Shown one piece after another: positions 16,348-25,306 of a stretch of 64,000 nt of DNA (the stretch's first letter is position 1; each line of letters begins with the position of its first letter). This DNA comes from Cystobacterineae bacterium. GTDB taxonomy: Bacteria > Myxococcota > Myxococcia > Myxococcales > Myxococcaceae. The position numbers and the translations under genes are program-made. Below the pieces are notes generated by a model, which saw only the letters and a list, made by a program, of their open reading frames with translations, was not told the DNA's origin and did not search any database. The stretch lies in assembly GCA_009782175.1 (NCBI GenBank), contig WRKR01000001.1, forward strand, positions 219,753 to 283,752. The letters are read 5' to 3'.

Positions 16348-17958
16348 ATGGTTTCTCATAGAATAGACGAAGTGGAGGTTGTCTTCAAAAAGTCTTCCCC
16401 CTCCCCGTTTTCGTTCTCCATGCGTATCTCTCTTGCCACGCGTATATTGATTGGGTTTGCCGCAGTCCTCATCGCTTCTAGCACAGTTTCACTCGTCAGC
16501 ATCCTCACAATTCGACAAAACCAAATAGAAGTTCAACTGCTCAGCAACGGCTATCTACAACTGGCTAAAATTCTCGCCGACATCCAAACTCTACACTATG
16601 CCTATGAGAAAGAAACGGCTCTTCTCGCAGAAGAGAGAGAGCCTGCCCTTCAACAGCAGCTGGCACGGCTCGCCCTCATGTATTTCCCAGGAGCCATCCT
16701 CACAAAAATGAACGAAGGCACAGCCCTGGCCCACAACGCGCTCAACACTGCACCACACTCCGAAAAAGCAGCCCTCGAAAATTTTGAAACCCACTTCGCC
16801 GAGGCAAGCAAACGCTATGCCGCCTATGAAAAAGACAGCAAAAACATTCTCGAGCGCATTGCCCAAGCCGATGAAAGCTTAAACCTCGAAGAGTCATTCA
16901 ACCACCTGCAAAAACAAGAGCTTGCCTTTCACAACCATTTGCAATTTCTGCAAAATGCCCTCTCAAACCGCATTCTGGTCCGCTTATCCAAGGCCCAGGA
17001 TAGAGAGCAGAAAAACGGCATCCTCATTGTCGCCTTATCCATTGTTTCTGTGCTCATTGGGCTTTTGGCTACCATTGTCTCTACACGCCACCTCCGCCCC
17101 ATTCTCACCTTGCATAAAGGAATTGCAGCCATAAGAGAGGGAGATTATTCGGCCTTTCTTGGCCTCAAGGGGGATGACGACATGGCTTTGCTCGCTCGTG
17201 AGTTTGATGCCATGGTTTTGGCGCTCAAAGAGCGTCAGTCCTTGCTTGAAAAACAACAATCCCAACTCCTTCAGGCCAAACAACTCGCTGCGGCAGGTCG
17301 CATTTCCGCCCAATTGGCACATGAGGTGCGAAACCCCCTCTCCTCCATTGGCTTAAACGCTGAGCTTTTGCTGGAGCAACTGGGCCAAACACAGTTTTCA
17401 ACCCCTGAGCAAAAAACAGAAACAGAAGAGCTTCTTTTGGCCATCATCCGCGAAGTGGATCGCGTAACAGAAATAACAGAAGAATATTTAAAGCTTGCCA
17501 GGCTTCCACCGCCTTCACTTCAAAGGGAAGACGTGAATGCGCTCACACAATCCATCCTCCATTTCCATGAAGAAGAGTTGAGGAATGCAAACATCAGCAT
17601 AGAAACGGCCTTTTTCCCTTTGCCTTTGTTCTGCAAAGTGGATGAGGCACAAATACGCCAGGTTATTCTCAACCTTTTGAAAAATGCCAAAGAGGCCATG
17701 CCGGAAGGCGGCTTGTTGCGCATATACACAAAAGAGGAGAATGCTTTTGTCCATATTGGTTTTGCGGACTCTGGCAAAGGCATCGCTGCAGACATTCTCT
17801 CTGAAATTTTTAAGCCATTTTTCACAACCAAAGAGGGTGGCTCGGGGCTTGGCCTTGCGCTTTCAACGCAACTTCTCCATATGCAAGGGGGAAGTCTCGA
17901 GGTGGCAACTACAAGCCCAGAAGGCACAGCCTTTGTGCTAAGGCTGCCACGCGCGTGA
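16348..17958 (+). CDS. Sensor histidine kinase
   Basis: 536 aa inner-membrane sensor. A TM helix at about residues 30-50 (ILIGFAAVLIASSTVSLVSIL), a helical periplasmic sensor region, a second TM at about 225-245, a HAMP-like linker, then HisKA with the phospho-acceptor His325 in QLAHEVRNPLSSIGLNAELL. The ATPase domain shows N (QVILNLLKNAKEAMP), G1 (FADSGKGIA) and G2 (KEGGSGLGLAL). No response regulator is adjacent. The ATG at 16420 directly before the membrane segment is an alternative start. Its stop overlaps the next gene's GTG by 4 bp, so kinase and M16 protein are co-translated. Confidence 0.9.
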   Translation: MVSHRIDEVEVVFKKSSPSPFSFSMRISLATRILIGFAAVLIASSTVSLVSILTIRQNQIEVQLLSNGYLQLAKILADIQTLHYAYEKETALLAEEREPALQQQLARLALMYFPGAILTKMNEGTALAHNALNTAPHSEKAALENFETHFAEASKRYAAYEKDSKNILERIAQADESLNLEESFNHLQKQELAFHNHLQFLQNALSNRILVRLSKAQDREQKNGILIVALSIVSVLIGLLATIVSTRHLRPILTLHKGIAAIREGDYSAFLGLKGDDDMALLAREFDAMVLALKERQSLLEKQQSQLLQAKQLAAAGRISAQLAHEVRNPLSSIGLNAELLLEQLGQTQFSTPEQKTETEELLLAIIREVDRVTEITEEYLKLARLPPPSLQREDVNALTQSILHFHEEELRNANISIETAFFPLPLFCKVDEAQIRQVILNLLKNAKEAMPEGGLLRIYTKEENAFVHIGFADSGKGIAADILSEIFKPFFTTKEGGSGLGLALSTQLLHMQGGSLEVATTSPEGTAFVLRLPRA

Positions 17959-19235
17959 ATATTCAAGCTAGAAAAACCCTTCTGCCCAATGGGCTGACTT
18001 TGGTCAGCTTGCACATGCCACACCTGCAATCCGCGTTGCTATCCGTCTATGTACGTGTCGGCTCTCGGCATGAAACCGTGCACAACAATGGTGTCAGCCA
18101 CCTTCTGGAGCACCTCTTTTTTAGAGGAAGCAGTCGCTTTCCCAATGCGCGCAAAATGAACCTCGCCATTGAGTGGGTGGGTGGCAGCCTCAATGCTGTC
18201 ACCATGAGGGACTTAAGTTATTATTATACGGCATGTCACCCCACGGGGGTGGAGACGGCTTTGCGTATTTTGGGCAAAATGCTCAGCACGCCCCAATTGG
18301 CCAAACTCTCTGTTGAAAAACAAATTGTCCTCGAAGAAATGTTGGATGAGGTGGATGACAAAGGCGAAGACATCGACTTGGACAACTTGTCAAAAATGCA
18401 ACTTTTTAAGGGGCACCCCCTGGCTTTTAAAATTGCGGGCACTCCCCAAAGCCTTGTCCATATTTCCAAAAAGCAACTCCTCTCCCACTATAAACGCCAC
18501 TATGTCGCAGCCAACATGGTTTTGGGTGTAGCCTCGCCTCTGCCTTGTGAGAAAATAATCCACGCTGCCCAAAAAGCTTTCTTGCACATTCCTCGAGGGG
18601 AGCGTGTAGAAGAAAGTCCACCCCCACCACCTGTGGGGCCCAGGTTGCTTTATGTGCCCAGGAATGAGTCACAGCTTTTGTTTAGGCTGAGTTTTTTAAC
18701 AGTTCCAGAAAACCATGAGCACCACCTCCACCTGCACCTCCTTCAGCGGATTTTGGATGATGGGCTTTCTTCCTGGCTTCCTTTTGAGGTGGTAGAAAAA
18801 CGTGGATTGGCCTATTCCGTAGACACATTGTTGGAAGGTTTTTCGGATGTGGGCATTTTCAACATTGACAGTGCCGCCACACCCAACCGTGCTCCACAGG
18901 TTGTGGAGTGCATTCTCAAAACGGTTGCCAAACTTTGCCATTCCAAGCTCCCCATCGAAGAGTTGAGGCGTGCCAAGCGAAGAAAGCACATGCAGCTTGA
19001 CTTTGCGAAAGACTCTCCCGGAGAGCTTTTGAGCCGATTGGCTGCGACGGAGCTTTTTCACCACCCTGAAAGTTTTGAAGAGCGCGCACAACGCATTCGA
19101 AAAATTAAAACCAGGGAGCTTGTCAGCCTGGCCAGAGAGGTTTTTTGCAAAAAAAACCTCTGGGCTGTCGCGGTTGGGCCCAAAAAATATAGGGCCGCAT
19201 TTGCAAAGGCCATCCTCCACAACCCTTTGCTTTAA
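17955..19235 (+). CDS. M16 family zinc peptidase
   Basis: 426 aa, processing-peptidase/pitrilysin type. The inverted zinc motif HLLEH is at residues 49-53 (NNGVSHLLEHLFFRGSSRF), with further Glu residues about 75 positions on (EEMLDEVDDKGEDIDLD) for the third ligand. The inactive-like C-terminal half carries the usual LSSWLPFEVVEKRGLAYSV segment. No signal peptide, so probably cytoplasmic, like other short bacterial M16B proteins. Starts with GTG inside the stop of the kinase gene. Convergent with the cyclase gene; the two stops overlap by 4 bp. Confidence 0.9.
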   Translation: MNIQARKTLLPNGLTLVSLHMPHLQSALLSVYVRVGSRHETVHNNGVSHLLEHLFFRGSSRFPNARKMNLAIEWVGGSLNAVTMRDLSYYYTACHPTGVETALRILGKMLSTPQLAKLSVEKQIVLEEMLDEVDDKGEDIDLDNLSKMQLFKGHPLAFKIAGTPQSLVHISKKQLLSHYKRHYVAANMVLGVASPLPCEKIIHAAQKAFLHIPRGERVEESPPPPPVGPRLLYVPRNESQLLFRLSFLTVPENHEHHLHLHLLQRILDDGLSSWLPFEVVEKRGLAYSVDTLLEGFSDVGIFNIDSAATPNRAPQVVECILKTVAKLCHSKLPIEELRRAKRRKHMQLDFAKDSPGELLSRLAATELFHHPESFEERAQRIRKIKTRELVSLAREVFCKKNLWAVAVGPKKYRAAFAKAILHNPLL

Positions 19236-21772
19236 ATATTTTGAGGTGGAGCATGCCCTTCAAAAGAGCCATCCCAATCCTCAGGAGGGGGGTGGAGCAT
19301 ATAGTGTGCGGCTCGCCTGGCATAGAGTGCGCACACGCCATCCTTCATCTCTTCGCTCAATTTTTCAAAAAGCTCTTTGGCCAAGTTAAAACGCCGGCCA
19401 TAATAAAACCCCAATGCCGCCTCATAGCGGCCAAGCCATTCCAGCTTGCTCTCTGAGGCACGCCCCAGCAACTCAAACACCGCGCAGGGCTCCTTTCTGC
19501 GCGGCCACCGAATGCGATCGAGCTCCCTAAATTGAAACTTCCCCTGCGCGCGGTAGGCAACCAAGTCAGTACAAAGGACATGTGCCCCATATTCAGAGGC
19601 AATGGATTCCAATTTTGCGGCTGTGGACACAGGCTCCCCAATGGCAGAATAGGTTTGGCGGTGGGCTGTCCCCATGTTGCCAACCAATGCCTCCCCCACA
19701 TCAATCCCCGCACGGAAAACAAGGGGAGCGCCACATTGCTTCTCAAACTCTAGGCGTTTTTTTTCAAAAACCTCCAACATTCTGCACGCAGCCTCACAAG
19801 CAGACATGCTTGGCTCTTCCACTGGAATGGGGGCACCCCAAAAAGCCACCATGCCTTCGCCCAGGTATTTGTCGGGTTGGCCATCCGTATCCAAAACAAC
19901 CTGCGTCATGTCCGTCAAATGTTCTCGCATCATTTTGATCAATGTTGCGGAGGGCACTTTGCTCACCAACTGCGTAAACCCTTCAATGTCAGAGCAAAAC
20001 CCGGCGACAAATTTTTTCTCCGGGCTTAGCAAAACCAAGCTGGGCTCAAAGCGCTGGTGGCGTTTGGCACGTTTGTTTCCCAAACTTCTGGAGCCCAGCG
20101 CGCGCAAAACAAACTCTCGAATGCGGTGCTCCAAGCGCACAGCATAGCCCAAGCTTGCCCAATAGCTTGTGAGGAATGCCAACCCCGGCGTCGCCACAGC
20201 AAGCCAAAGCTGCTGCTGAAGAAACATTGTCCTGGCTGCCCAATATTCTAAAACCAATGTCGCCAGGCAAATGCCGGCGCTGAGCCACCCACGGGGGTTT
20301 CGAATCCAATGTGAATAGGCAACGGCCAACAAGCTTCCTGCAATTCCAAAAGCAAAAGTCAACCCAATATCAGAGTTGACAGAGTTGCGAGCTATACCCT
20401 GGTGGCGAATAATGTTGGATACGGCTTGAGCCATTATGGCGGCAGCGCCTGCCTCACCTACAGGCGTCTTCACAAAATTTTTCTCTGTCACCTCTGAGAG
20501 AAAAAGCATTTTGGAGGAAAGCTCGTTGTCATGAGGGCGCAGGTTTTGAGTTCCCGCCTCAGCATTGGCCAAAATGTGCCAAGCGGGAATATAGCGTTTG
20601 ACGGTCCCTCGTTCCGGGTGGGAAATACGCTCAACATCCCAATGCATATGGCTTTCACCCGACACATCCATGGGAATGGAATGCTCGTCCAACCAAAGCC
20701 TGCCCTCTTTGTATTGCAAATGCTTCACCCCCAAATGGCGTATGGCCAAAACAACCGCTGCAGAAGGCAATATCCAGTTTTCTCCTTTTGCATCTCTATA
20801 GCGCACCAAATGCTGGGCAGAGCGCACATGTTGAGCCCTGTCTGTTTCAAGCCCCTGGAATCCAAAACGCACTCCGCGGATGAGAAAAGGTGTCAGCGGA
20901 ATGTCCAAACGGCGCAACTCTTTGAGTTGGCCAACGTCCAAGCCTTCAACTGAAATAGCGGCCAGGCGCAAAAACAACCAATGCGCATCTACTTCAAAGG
21001 CGGTGTCTTTGGCTTCAAGGCGGCGGGTTTTGTCAAGCTTAAGCCCAAGTTGTTGGGAGAGGGTTGTGGCTTGCTCAGGGGTTTCACAAGCCACCCACAA
21101 CTCCCAAATTTCCTCTTTGGGAAATAAAAAAACCCCCACATTTTGTCCCAGCAAATGCCCTATTCTCTCTTCACTCTCTTCCAGGCTTCCAAAACTTTCC
21201 ACATAACTCAAAAGCGGACGCAAAGGTTTTTCGGGCAAAAGCGGCAATGCGGTGGAGCCCCCAAAACTCAACAAAAAGCCATGCGGGTTGCTGCGCAGGC
21301 TTTGGGCAAAAAAACCATCATCATCCACCGCCCCTCCCTGCATGGGATAATTTCGAATAGAGGCATTCGAAAGCAAAGGCTCAACCCAAACCTGGGAGGC
21401 GCCTTCTTGCAAAGCTTGCAAAGCTACTTTCCCATAATATTCTCTGGGCCAGGGGTGCGCGCTCAAGAGGGGCTTTGCGCTCTCCCGTGCATTCACCAGC
21501 GTCTGCTCGTCAATGCCTGAAAGCACCACCCGGGTTGAGCGATCGGAGTGACGGCTTGCAGCCAGAGAGAAGAGATCGAAAAACCTAAGCTCCAGGCGCT
21601 CTAAACCATAAGCCAAATTAAACTGCAGCCGAGCCAGGCCCCCTTCGGCACTCTCGTCTGAGCGGACGGACAACAACAAGCTTGCAAAGCTGCTGATCCC
21701 CAATGCCCAGAGAAAAGCCACCACCAACTTTCGGAGGAAACGTCTTCTCACGGGAATAATGTCACCTTGCAA
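19232..21772 (-). CDS. CHASE2-domain class III adenylate/guanylate cyclase
   Basis: 846 aa. An N-terminal TM (KLVVAFLWALGISSFASLLL) precedes a large extracytoplasmic CHASE2 sensor (about residues 60-440; AKPLLSAHPWPREYYGKV is typical). Three TM helices follow (about 455-560), then a class III cyclase catalytic domain: FVAGFCSDIEGFTQLV with the metal Asp, PDKYLGEGMVAFWGAP with the second Asp, FRAGIDVGEALVGNMG and RQTYSAIGEPVSTAAKLES. The Asp/Ile-Glu-Gly-Phe start of the domain fits a two-metal active site; whether cAMP or cGMP is made is not clear by eye. A tail with TPR-like helices ends the protein. Confidence 0.9.
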   Translation of the reverse strand: MQGDIIPVRRRFLRKLVVAFLWALGISSFASLLLSVRSDESAEGGLARLQFNLAYGLERLELRFFDLFSLAASRHSDRSTRVVLSGIDEQTLVNARESAKPLLSAHPWPREYYGKVALQALQEGASQVWVEPLLSNASIRNYPMQGGAVDDDGFFAQSLRSNPHGFLLSFGGSTALPLLPEKPLRPLLSYVESFGSLEESEERIGHLLGQNVGVFLFPKEEIWELWVACETPEQATTLSQQLGLKLDKTRRLEAKDTAFEVDAHWLFLRLAAISVEGLDVGQLKELRRLDIPLTPFLIRGVRFGFQGLETDRAQHVRSAQHLVRYRDAKGENWILPSAAVVLAIRHLGVKHLQYKEGRLWLDEHSIPMDVSGESHMHWDVERISHPERGTVKRYIPAWHILANAEAGTQNLRPHDNELSSKMLFLSEVTEKNFVKTPVGEAGAAAIMAQAVSNIIRHQGIARNSVNSDIGLTFAFGIAGSLLAVAYSHWIRNPRGWLSAGICLATLVLEYWAARTMFLQQQLWLAVATPGLAFLTSYWASLGYAVRLEHRIREFVLRALGSRSLGNKRAKRHQRFEPSLVLLSPEKKFVAGFCSDIEGFTQLVSKVPSATLIKMMREHLTDMTQVVLDTDGQPDKYLGEGMVAFWGAPIPVEEPSMSACEAACRMLEVFEKKRLEFEKQCGAPLVFRAGIDVGEALVGNMGTAHRQTYSAIGEPVSTAAKLESIASEYGAHVLCTDLVAYRAQGKFQFRELDRIRWPRRKEPCAVFELLGRASESKLEWLGRYEAALGFYYGRRFNLAKELFEKLSEEMKDGVCALYARRAAHYMLHPPPEDWDGSFEGHAPPQNI

Positions 21773-21796
21773 ATGAGAGAAAAAAATAAGATCGAT

Positions 21797-22741
21797 CTAT
21801 TGGGCAATGAAGGCATTGGGCCTTAGCTGCAGCTCCATTTTGCCTTCCCTCATCCACCTGAAAAAATGAGCGACCATCCATTGGGCCTTGGCAACCTCCA
21901 ATAACTCAGTGGCCTGCCCTTTTGCCACCTCCACTTGCTCTATTTCCATGACTATACCTTTTTGTTTGAGCATCCACAAAACACCCCCCTCATAGAGGAG
22001 GGGAATTTGTCCCTTCCAGGGGGCGCTCAGCGCGGATTTGTCGCCCATGAGGCTGTGGATGAGGGGCCAAGGTGAGGCAAGGGAAGAAGGCTCAAAGGGC
22101 TTCTCCGCATAAACAACATCCGCCATGCCATTGAGCTGGGAGACAGAATCATCAAAGAGGAAAGCATAGTGCGTGGGGATTTTGCCCGACAGCAGTCTGG
22201 ACAAAAGGACAGCATCCAATTCGCCCATGCGCTCAAATTGCAAAATGCAGTGCTCTTTCCCCAGGTGGTGGATGGTTAAATGCAGCTTGGGGCGCACAAG
22301 TTTTAGCGTCTTGTCTATTCTGCGCACAATTTCTTCTTCAATCTCTCTGGAGGCTTTTTCAAAAAAGCATCTCATTTGAAGTTGGGCGTTTTCCCACATG
22401 TGCACAACGCCTTCCCATTGCTGGCGGAAGCGCTCAATATCCCCTTTTTCTGAGGGCGCCAAGCTTGCAAGCTTTGTGGCTTCTTCAAAGCCTTTTATGT
22501 CTGCTTCTCCGTTGGCTTGCTCAGCCGCCCCCAAAACAAACTCGCCATGCAGCTTAAGCATTTCTATTTTTTGCGCATGGTTTTGGAGGGCATCCGCATA
22601 TTTGGAGCGCAGCTCCTCCCAGGCTTGATAGGCTGCCCCCACCGTCTCTGCACATCCCAACCACGTATGTATAAGAGAAAACCAGTCCTCAGAGGGAGGG
22701 GGCGCCAGTGCAAGCAACTCAAGCGCGCCTATCTCTTCCAT
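21797..22741 (-). CDS. Hypothetical soluble protein
   Basis: 314 aa with no signal peptide, no membrane segment and no motif that I recognise. The N-terminal 150 residues are predicted helical (QNHAQKIEMLKLHGEFVLGA, REIEEEIVRRIDKTLKLV), the rest mixed. It ends with QLRPNAFIAQ. The frame is uninterrupted and the gene lies between the cyclase gene and the small-membrane-protein run, 10 bp downstream of the next gene on the same strand, so it could be last in that operon or coupled to the cyclase gene 24 bp downstream. Confidence 0.65.
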   Translation of the reverse strand: MEEIGALELLALAPPPSEDWFSLIHTWLGCAETVGAAYQAWEELRSKYADALQNHAQKIEMLKLHGEFVLGAAEQANGEADIKGFEEATKLASLAPSEKGDIERFRQQWEGVVHMWENAQLQMRCFFEKASREIEEEIVRRIDKTLKLVRPKLHLTIHHLGKEHCILQFERMGELDAVLLSRLLSGKIPTHYAFLFDDSVSQLNGMADVVYAEKPFEPSSLASPWPLIHSLMGDKSALSAPWKGQIPLLYEGGVLWMLKQKGIVMEIEQVEVAKGQATELLEVAKAQWMVAHFFRWMREGKMELQLRPNAFIAQ

Positions 22742-22750
22742 TCAAATGTC

Positions 22751-23026
22751 TCAGCCATTGGAATGTTGGGCCATCTCGAGATCATCCGGATCACCACAAC
22801 AGCTTTCACGGCTCAGTCGACTTCTCAAGCGGTTGCGCAGCTCAGGCCCTGAGCGAGGCGTCAGCAATGCCGCCAAACCAGCGCCTACAATAAGCCCTGC
22901 ACCAAACAACACAATGCCCGGCAACATTTTCTCCGGCATGCTTCTGCGCACTTCCAGGCCTATTCTCTCAAGCAGATCATCCGCATCAATGGACGGCAAC
23001 TTTTGTTTTATTTCTTTCCAATTCAT
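22751..23026 (-). CDS. Small single-TM protein, YtxH-like
   Basis: 91 aa. After a short N-terminal helix (MNWKEIKQKLPSIDADDLLE) comes one hydrophobic segment rich in Gly/Ala (GIVLFGAGLIVGAGLAALLT) with the following PRSG motif, a pattern of YtxH-type small membrane proteins, and an Arg-rich tail. GGAGGAA precedes two adjacent ATGs; the ATG at 23026 has the better spacing. Last of a run of small membrane proteins on the minus strand (23026-24262). Confidence 0.65.
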   Translation of the reverse strand: MNWKEIKQKLPSIDADDLLERIGLEVRRSMPEKMLPGIVLFGAGLIVGAGLAALLTPRSGPELRNRLRSRLSRESCCGDPDDLEMAQHSNG

Positions 23027-23079
23027 CATTTCCTCCAAAACTCTGGAATGGTTAGCTGACTTGCTCTTCGTCTTCTTCC

Positions 23080-23346
23080 TCAGGTTTTCTTCAGGGCTTC
23101 TCTCAAAACAACATCTGCTGCATTCAACAACTTGTCTTGAACGAAAGGAAGCATGGCCACCTTCAAGCCCAGGCCCAAAACCCTCACCGTCATGCGGCTG
23201 TTGAGTCCACCACCCAGGACATAGCCTGCACCAAAAGCCAAGGCCAGTGAAGCATAAGGACGCATCCGCACATTCTCTCTCAAGGCCCCGCATGCCTTTG
23301 CAGAAGGAGTTGTTTTTTCCGCATGGCTTTCGTCTGTTCCCATCAT
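23080..23346 (-). CDS. Small membrane protein
   Basis: 88 aa. The region RMRPYASLALAFGAGYVLGG matches the glycine-zipper TM pattern shared by its neighbours, followed by an amphipathic stretch (GLGLKVAMLPFVQDKLLNA). Overlaps the upstream gene's stop by 4 bp (ATGA type), a good sign of a real, coupled gene. The function is unknown; membrane tethering or envelope stress is the usual guess for such clusters. Confidence 0.6.
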   Translation of the reverse strand: MMGTDESHAEKTTPSAKACGALRENVRMRPYASLALAFGAGYVLGGGLNSRMTVRVLGLGLKVAMLPFVQDKLLNAADVVLREALKKT

Positions 23347-23519
23347 CGTGAAACCAACTTCCCAATAACAAACCCCAACAACAACGCCCCTGTGAGACAG
23401 AGAATTGGGTTCTGCTTCACCCCTGTTTTAACTCTCTCATTAAGCTCGGTCCAATTTTGCTTCACGCGCTCAAGCCTCTCTACAAGATCATCCTGAAGCT
23501 CTTCAGTCGGCATTTGCAT
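23343..23519 (-). CDS. Small membrane protein, ElaB/DUF883-like
   Basis: 58 aa: charged amphipathic helix (EELQDDLVERLERVKQNWTE), then KQNPILCLTGALLLGFVIGK, the C-terminal single TM with the NP-x-G-x-GFxxG pattern known from ElaB/YqjD/DUF883 proteins, some of which tether ribosomes to the membrane in stationary phase. I chose the ATG at 23519 because GGAGA lies six bases upstream; the frame is open to a TTG at 23558. Confidence 0.6.
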   Translation of the reverse strand: MQMPTEELQDDLVERLERVKQNWTELNERVKTGVKQNPILCLTGALLLGFVIGKLVSR

Positions 23520-23574
23520 GGTTTCTCTCCAATTGTCTCTCTCCAAGTTTCTCTTCAAAAACCTTCAAAAAATT

Positions 23575-23787
23575 TTATTTCCTTCTGCTCGACAACACTC
23601 CCCAAAGAAAACCTATACCAAAAGCCCCTGCCACCCAAAGCCAAGGCTCCTGAACCCAGTTTTTAAAATCCACAGCAGCATAAAGCTCTCTCTCTAAAAC
23701 GCGAATGTCTTTGAGCACACGCTCTCTGGTTTGCTCAAGGCTTTGCTTGAATTCCTGAGTCGTCAGCTCCGCAGGCTGCATCTTCAC
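23575..23787 (-). CDS. Small membrane protein, DUF3618-like
   Basis: 70 aa with an N-terminal charged helix (TRERVLKDIRVLERELYAA) followed by one TM segment (PWLWVAGAFGIGFLWGVLSS) and RRK. This looks like a member of the DUF3618/DUF883 type small membrane proteins. Its start overlaps the upstream gene by 53 bp; an ATG six bases downstream is also possible. Part of the same run as its neighbours. Confidence 0.6.
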   Translation of the reverse strand: MKMQPAELTTQEFKQSLEQTRERVLKDIRVLERELYAAVDFKNWVQEPWLWVAGAFGIGFLWGVLSSRRK

Positions 23788-24262
23788 AAAAAAACTCTCC
23801 TTGTTCAGGTGGCTTGGAGCCTTGCAACAAAACGTGGCGCGTCACAAACAACTCCTTTAAGGTTTCAGGCAAAAACTCCAATCCGCTCAGGCGCCGCCCA
23901 ATCTGCCAAATGCCTAAACCTCCCAGCACAAAATTCAACAACCCCGCCAACAACAGCGCCACCCAAAGCGGCATGGCCAGGTTAAGCAGAAAAACCAAGC
24001 CTATATTCACAAATACATAACCGAAAAGCAATGGCAGCAGACACAACAAAAGCCCAAAAAAACTCCCTAAAAGCGTCCGCAACTCGTCAGAAAATTCTTT
24101 CTGAAACAACTTGAAATGTTGCTCCAAAAGAAAACTCAAACTTTCCAACAAATTTTTAATGCTCTCTCTAACCGCCATAAAACCCAGTTTAGCTGAAAAC
24201 CGGGCAAAATAGGCGCCTGTCTTTCTTAAAAATGAAAGAAAAGCACCCGTTTCACTTGCCAT
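23735..24262 (-). CDS. Phage-holin-superfamily-III-type membrane protein (PF07332-like)
   Basis: 175 aa. A first amphipathic part (residues 1-65) is followed by two long hydrophobic helices with a Pro-containing turn (LLCLLPLLFGYVFVNIGLVF, PLWVALLLAGLLNFVLGGLG) and a basic segment, as in PF07332 (DUF1469) proteins usually found upstream of DUF3618/DUF883 genes, as is the case here. I chose ATG 24262 (MASETG); no good ribosome site is visible. Probably the first gene of the operon down to 22751. Despite the family name there is no phage context. Confidence 0.65.
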   Translation of the reverse strand: MASETGAFLSFLRKTGAYFARFSAKLGFMAVRESIKNLLESLSFLLEQHFKLFQKEFSDELRTLLGSFFGLLLCLLPLLFGYVFVNIGLVFLLNLAMPLWVALLLAGLLNFVLGGLGIWQIGRRLSGLEFLPETLKELFVTRHVLLQGSKPPEQGEFFCEDAACGADDSGIQAKP

Positions 24263-24393
24263 AAAAACACTTAAACTTCGAATGTAGGCAAGTGGGCATA
24301 TGAGATCAAACAAGGCATGGATACCATGTCAGAAAACTTGGACACTCTGCACTTCGTTAAAGGCTTGGCTTTGGGGAAGCTTTGTTGCGCAAG

Positions 24394-24906
24394 CTAGCGA
24401 AACCACCTCTTAAAGTCGTCTAAAACTTCTGGGGAAAGTGAGCCTGTTTTTATAAATACCACTTCTCCATGGCGGTTGATCAACACATGTGTAGGCAATT
24501 GCTGAATTCTCCCCAACCACGTGTTTCCCGCTTTTAAGCGCTCGCTGGCCACAACCACAGGAAAGGGCAGATGGGACATTTCAGAATAAACTTTAAGGGT
24601 TTTTTCTCCTTCCAAATCCATCCCTGCCAAAATAACAAGCAAACCCTTGTCCGCATAACGCTCATAAAGCTTTTGCAGCACCGGAATTTCCAGAAGGCAT
24701 GGAAAACACCATGTCGCAAAAAAACCAATGAGTATGGTTTTGTCTTCCCAAGGCTCCGCTATAAAAGGCACAGGGCCAACCCAACCTGAGTTGAGTTCTC
24801 TTGCAAGCGAGCGAATGCGTTCAGGGCTCTTCGGGTAGGGGTGAGCACAACCCAACAGGCTCACCAGCAATGCTGCCTTGAGGACGACAATCCTCGCATA
24901 GCCCAT
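24394..24906 (-). CDS. Thioredoxin-like (TlpA/redoxin) lipoprotein
   Basis: 170 aa. Lipoprotein signal with lipobox LLGC (MGYARIVVLKAALLVSLLGC), then a thioredoxin fold with the active site FFATWCFPCLLEIPVLQKLY (WCxPC with Phe) and the cis-Pro in QLPTHVLIN. Probably a periplasm-facing thiol oxidoreductase of the TlpA/ResA type. The ATG at 24906 has GGAG five to six bases upstream. It starts 86 bp inside the 3' end of the Fur-family gene, an unusually long overlap for two functional genes. Confidence 0.85.
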   Translation of the reverse strand: MGYARIVVLKAALLVSLLGCAHPYPKSPERIRSLARELNSGWVGPVPFIAEPWEDKTILIGFFATWCFPCLLEIPVLQKLYERYADKGLLVILAGMDLEGEKTLKVYSEMSHLPFPVVVASERLKAGNTWLGRIQQLPTHVLINRHGEVVFIKTGSLSPEVLDDFKRWFR

Positions 24907-25306
24907 AAATCTCCATCTTGTGTGAGAGTACAAAAAACCCATGCTGCTGGGCAACAGCTGCCTGCAAAGTTTCAATTTCTTTGTCCTCAAACTCAACAAT
25001 GGAGTCACACTGCGTGCAAATGAGGTGATCATGGTGTGCGCCTGCAACTTCATAGCGTGTATGCCCATCAGCAAAATTGCGTGGGTGGGCCAAACCACTT
25101 TCCGCAAGCACACGCATGGTTCGATAGACGGTCGCAACGGATATGCGCAAATCCAACTTGCGCGCTTTGGCACACAACTCTTCTATGGAAATGTGCCCCT
25201 CTTCCCTAAAAAACACCGTCGCAATCAGCTCTCTCTGACGTGTGCGTTTGAGCCCACAAGCAGCCAAGTGGGCATTGAGCTTTTCCAGCTGTGCAGCTGT
25301 TTTCAT
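24821..25306 (-). CDS. Fur-family metal-dependent regulator
   Basis: 161 aa. N-terminal winged helix (GLKRTRQRELIATVFFREEG, ISVATVYRTMRVLAESGL), then the dimerisation domain with AHHDHLICTQCDSIVEFED, giving the HHDH ligands and the CxxC structural zinc site; a second CEDC pair follows near the end. Could be Fur, PerR or Zur; with katA far away I cannot choose. The C-terminal 20 residues extend beyond the usual end and overlap the lipoprotein gene. The ATG at 25306 starts next to the stop of the HEAT gene; an in-frame ATG at 25324 overlaps it. Confidence 0.88.
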   Translation of the reverse strand: MKTAAQLEKLNAHLAACGLKRTRQRELIATVFFREEGHISIEELCAKARKLDLRISVATVYRTMRVLAESGLAHPRNFADGHTRYEVAGAHHDHLICTQCDSIVEFEDKEIETLQAAVAQQHGFFVLSHKMEIYGLCEDCRPQGSIAGEPVGLCSPLPEEP

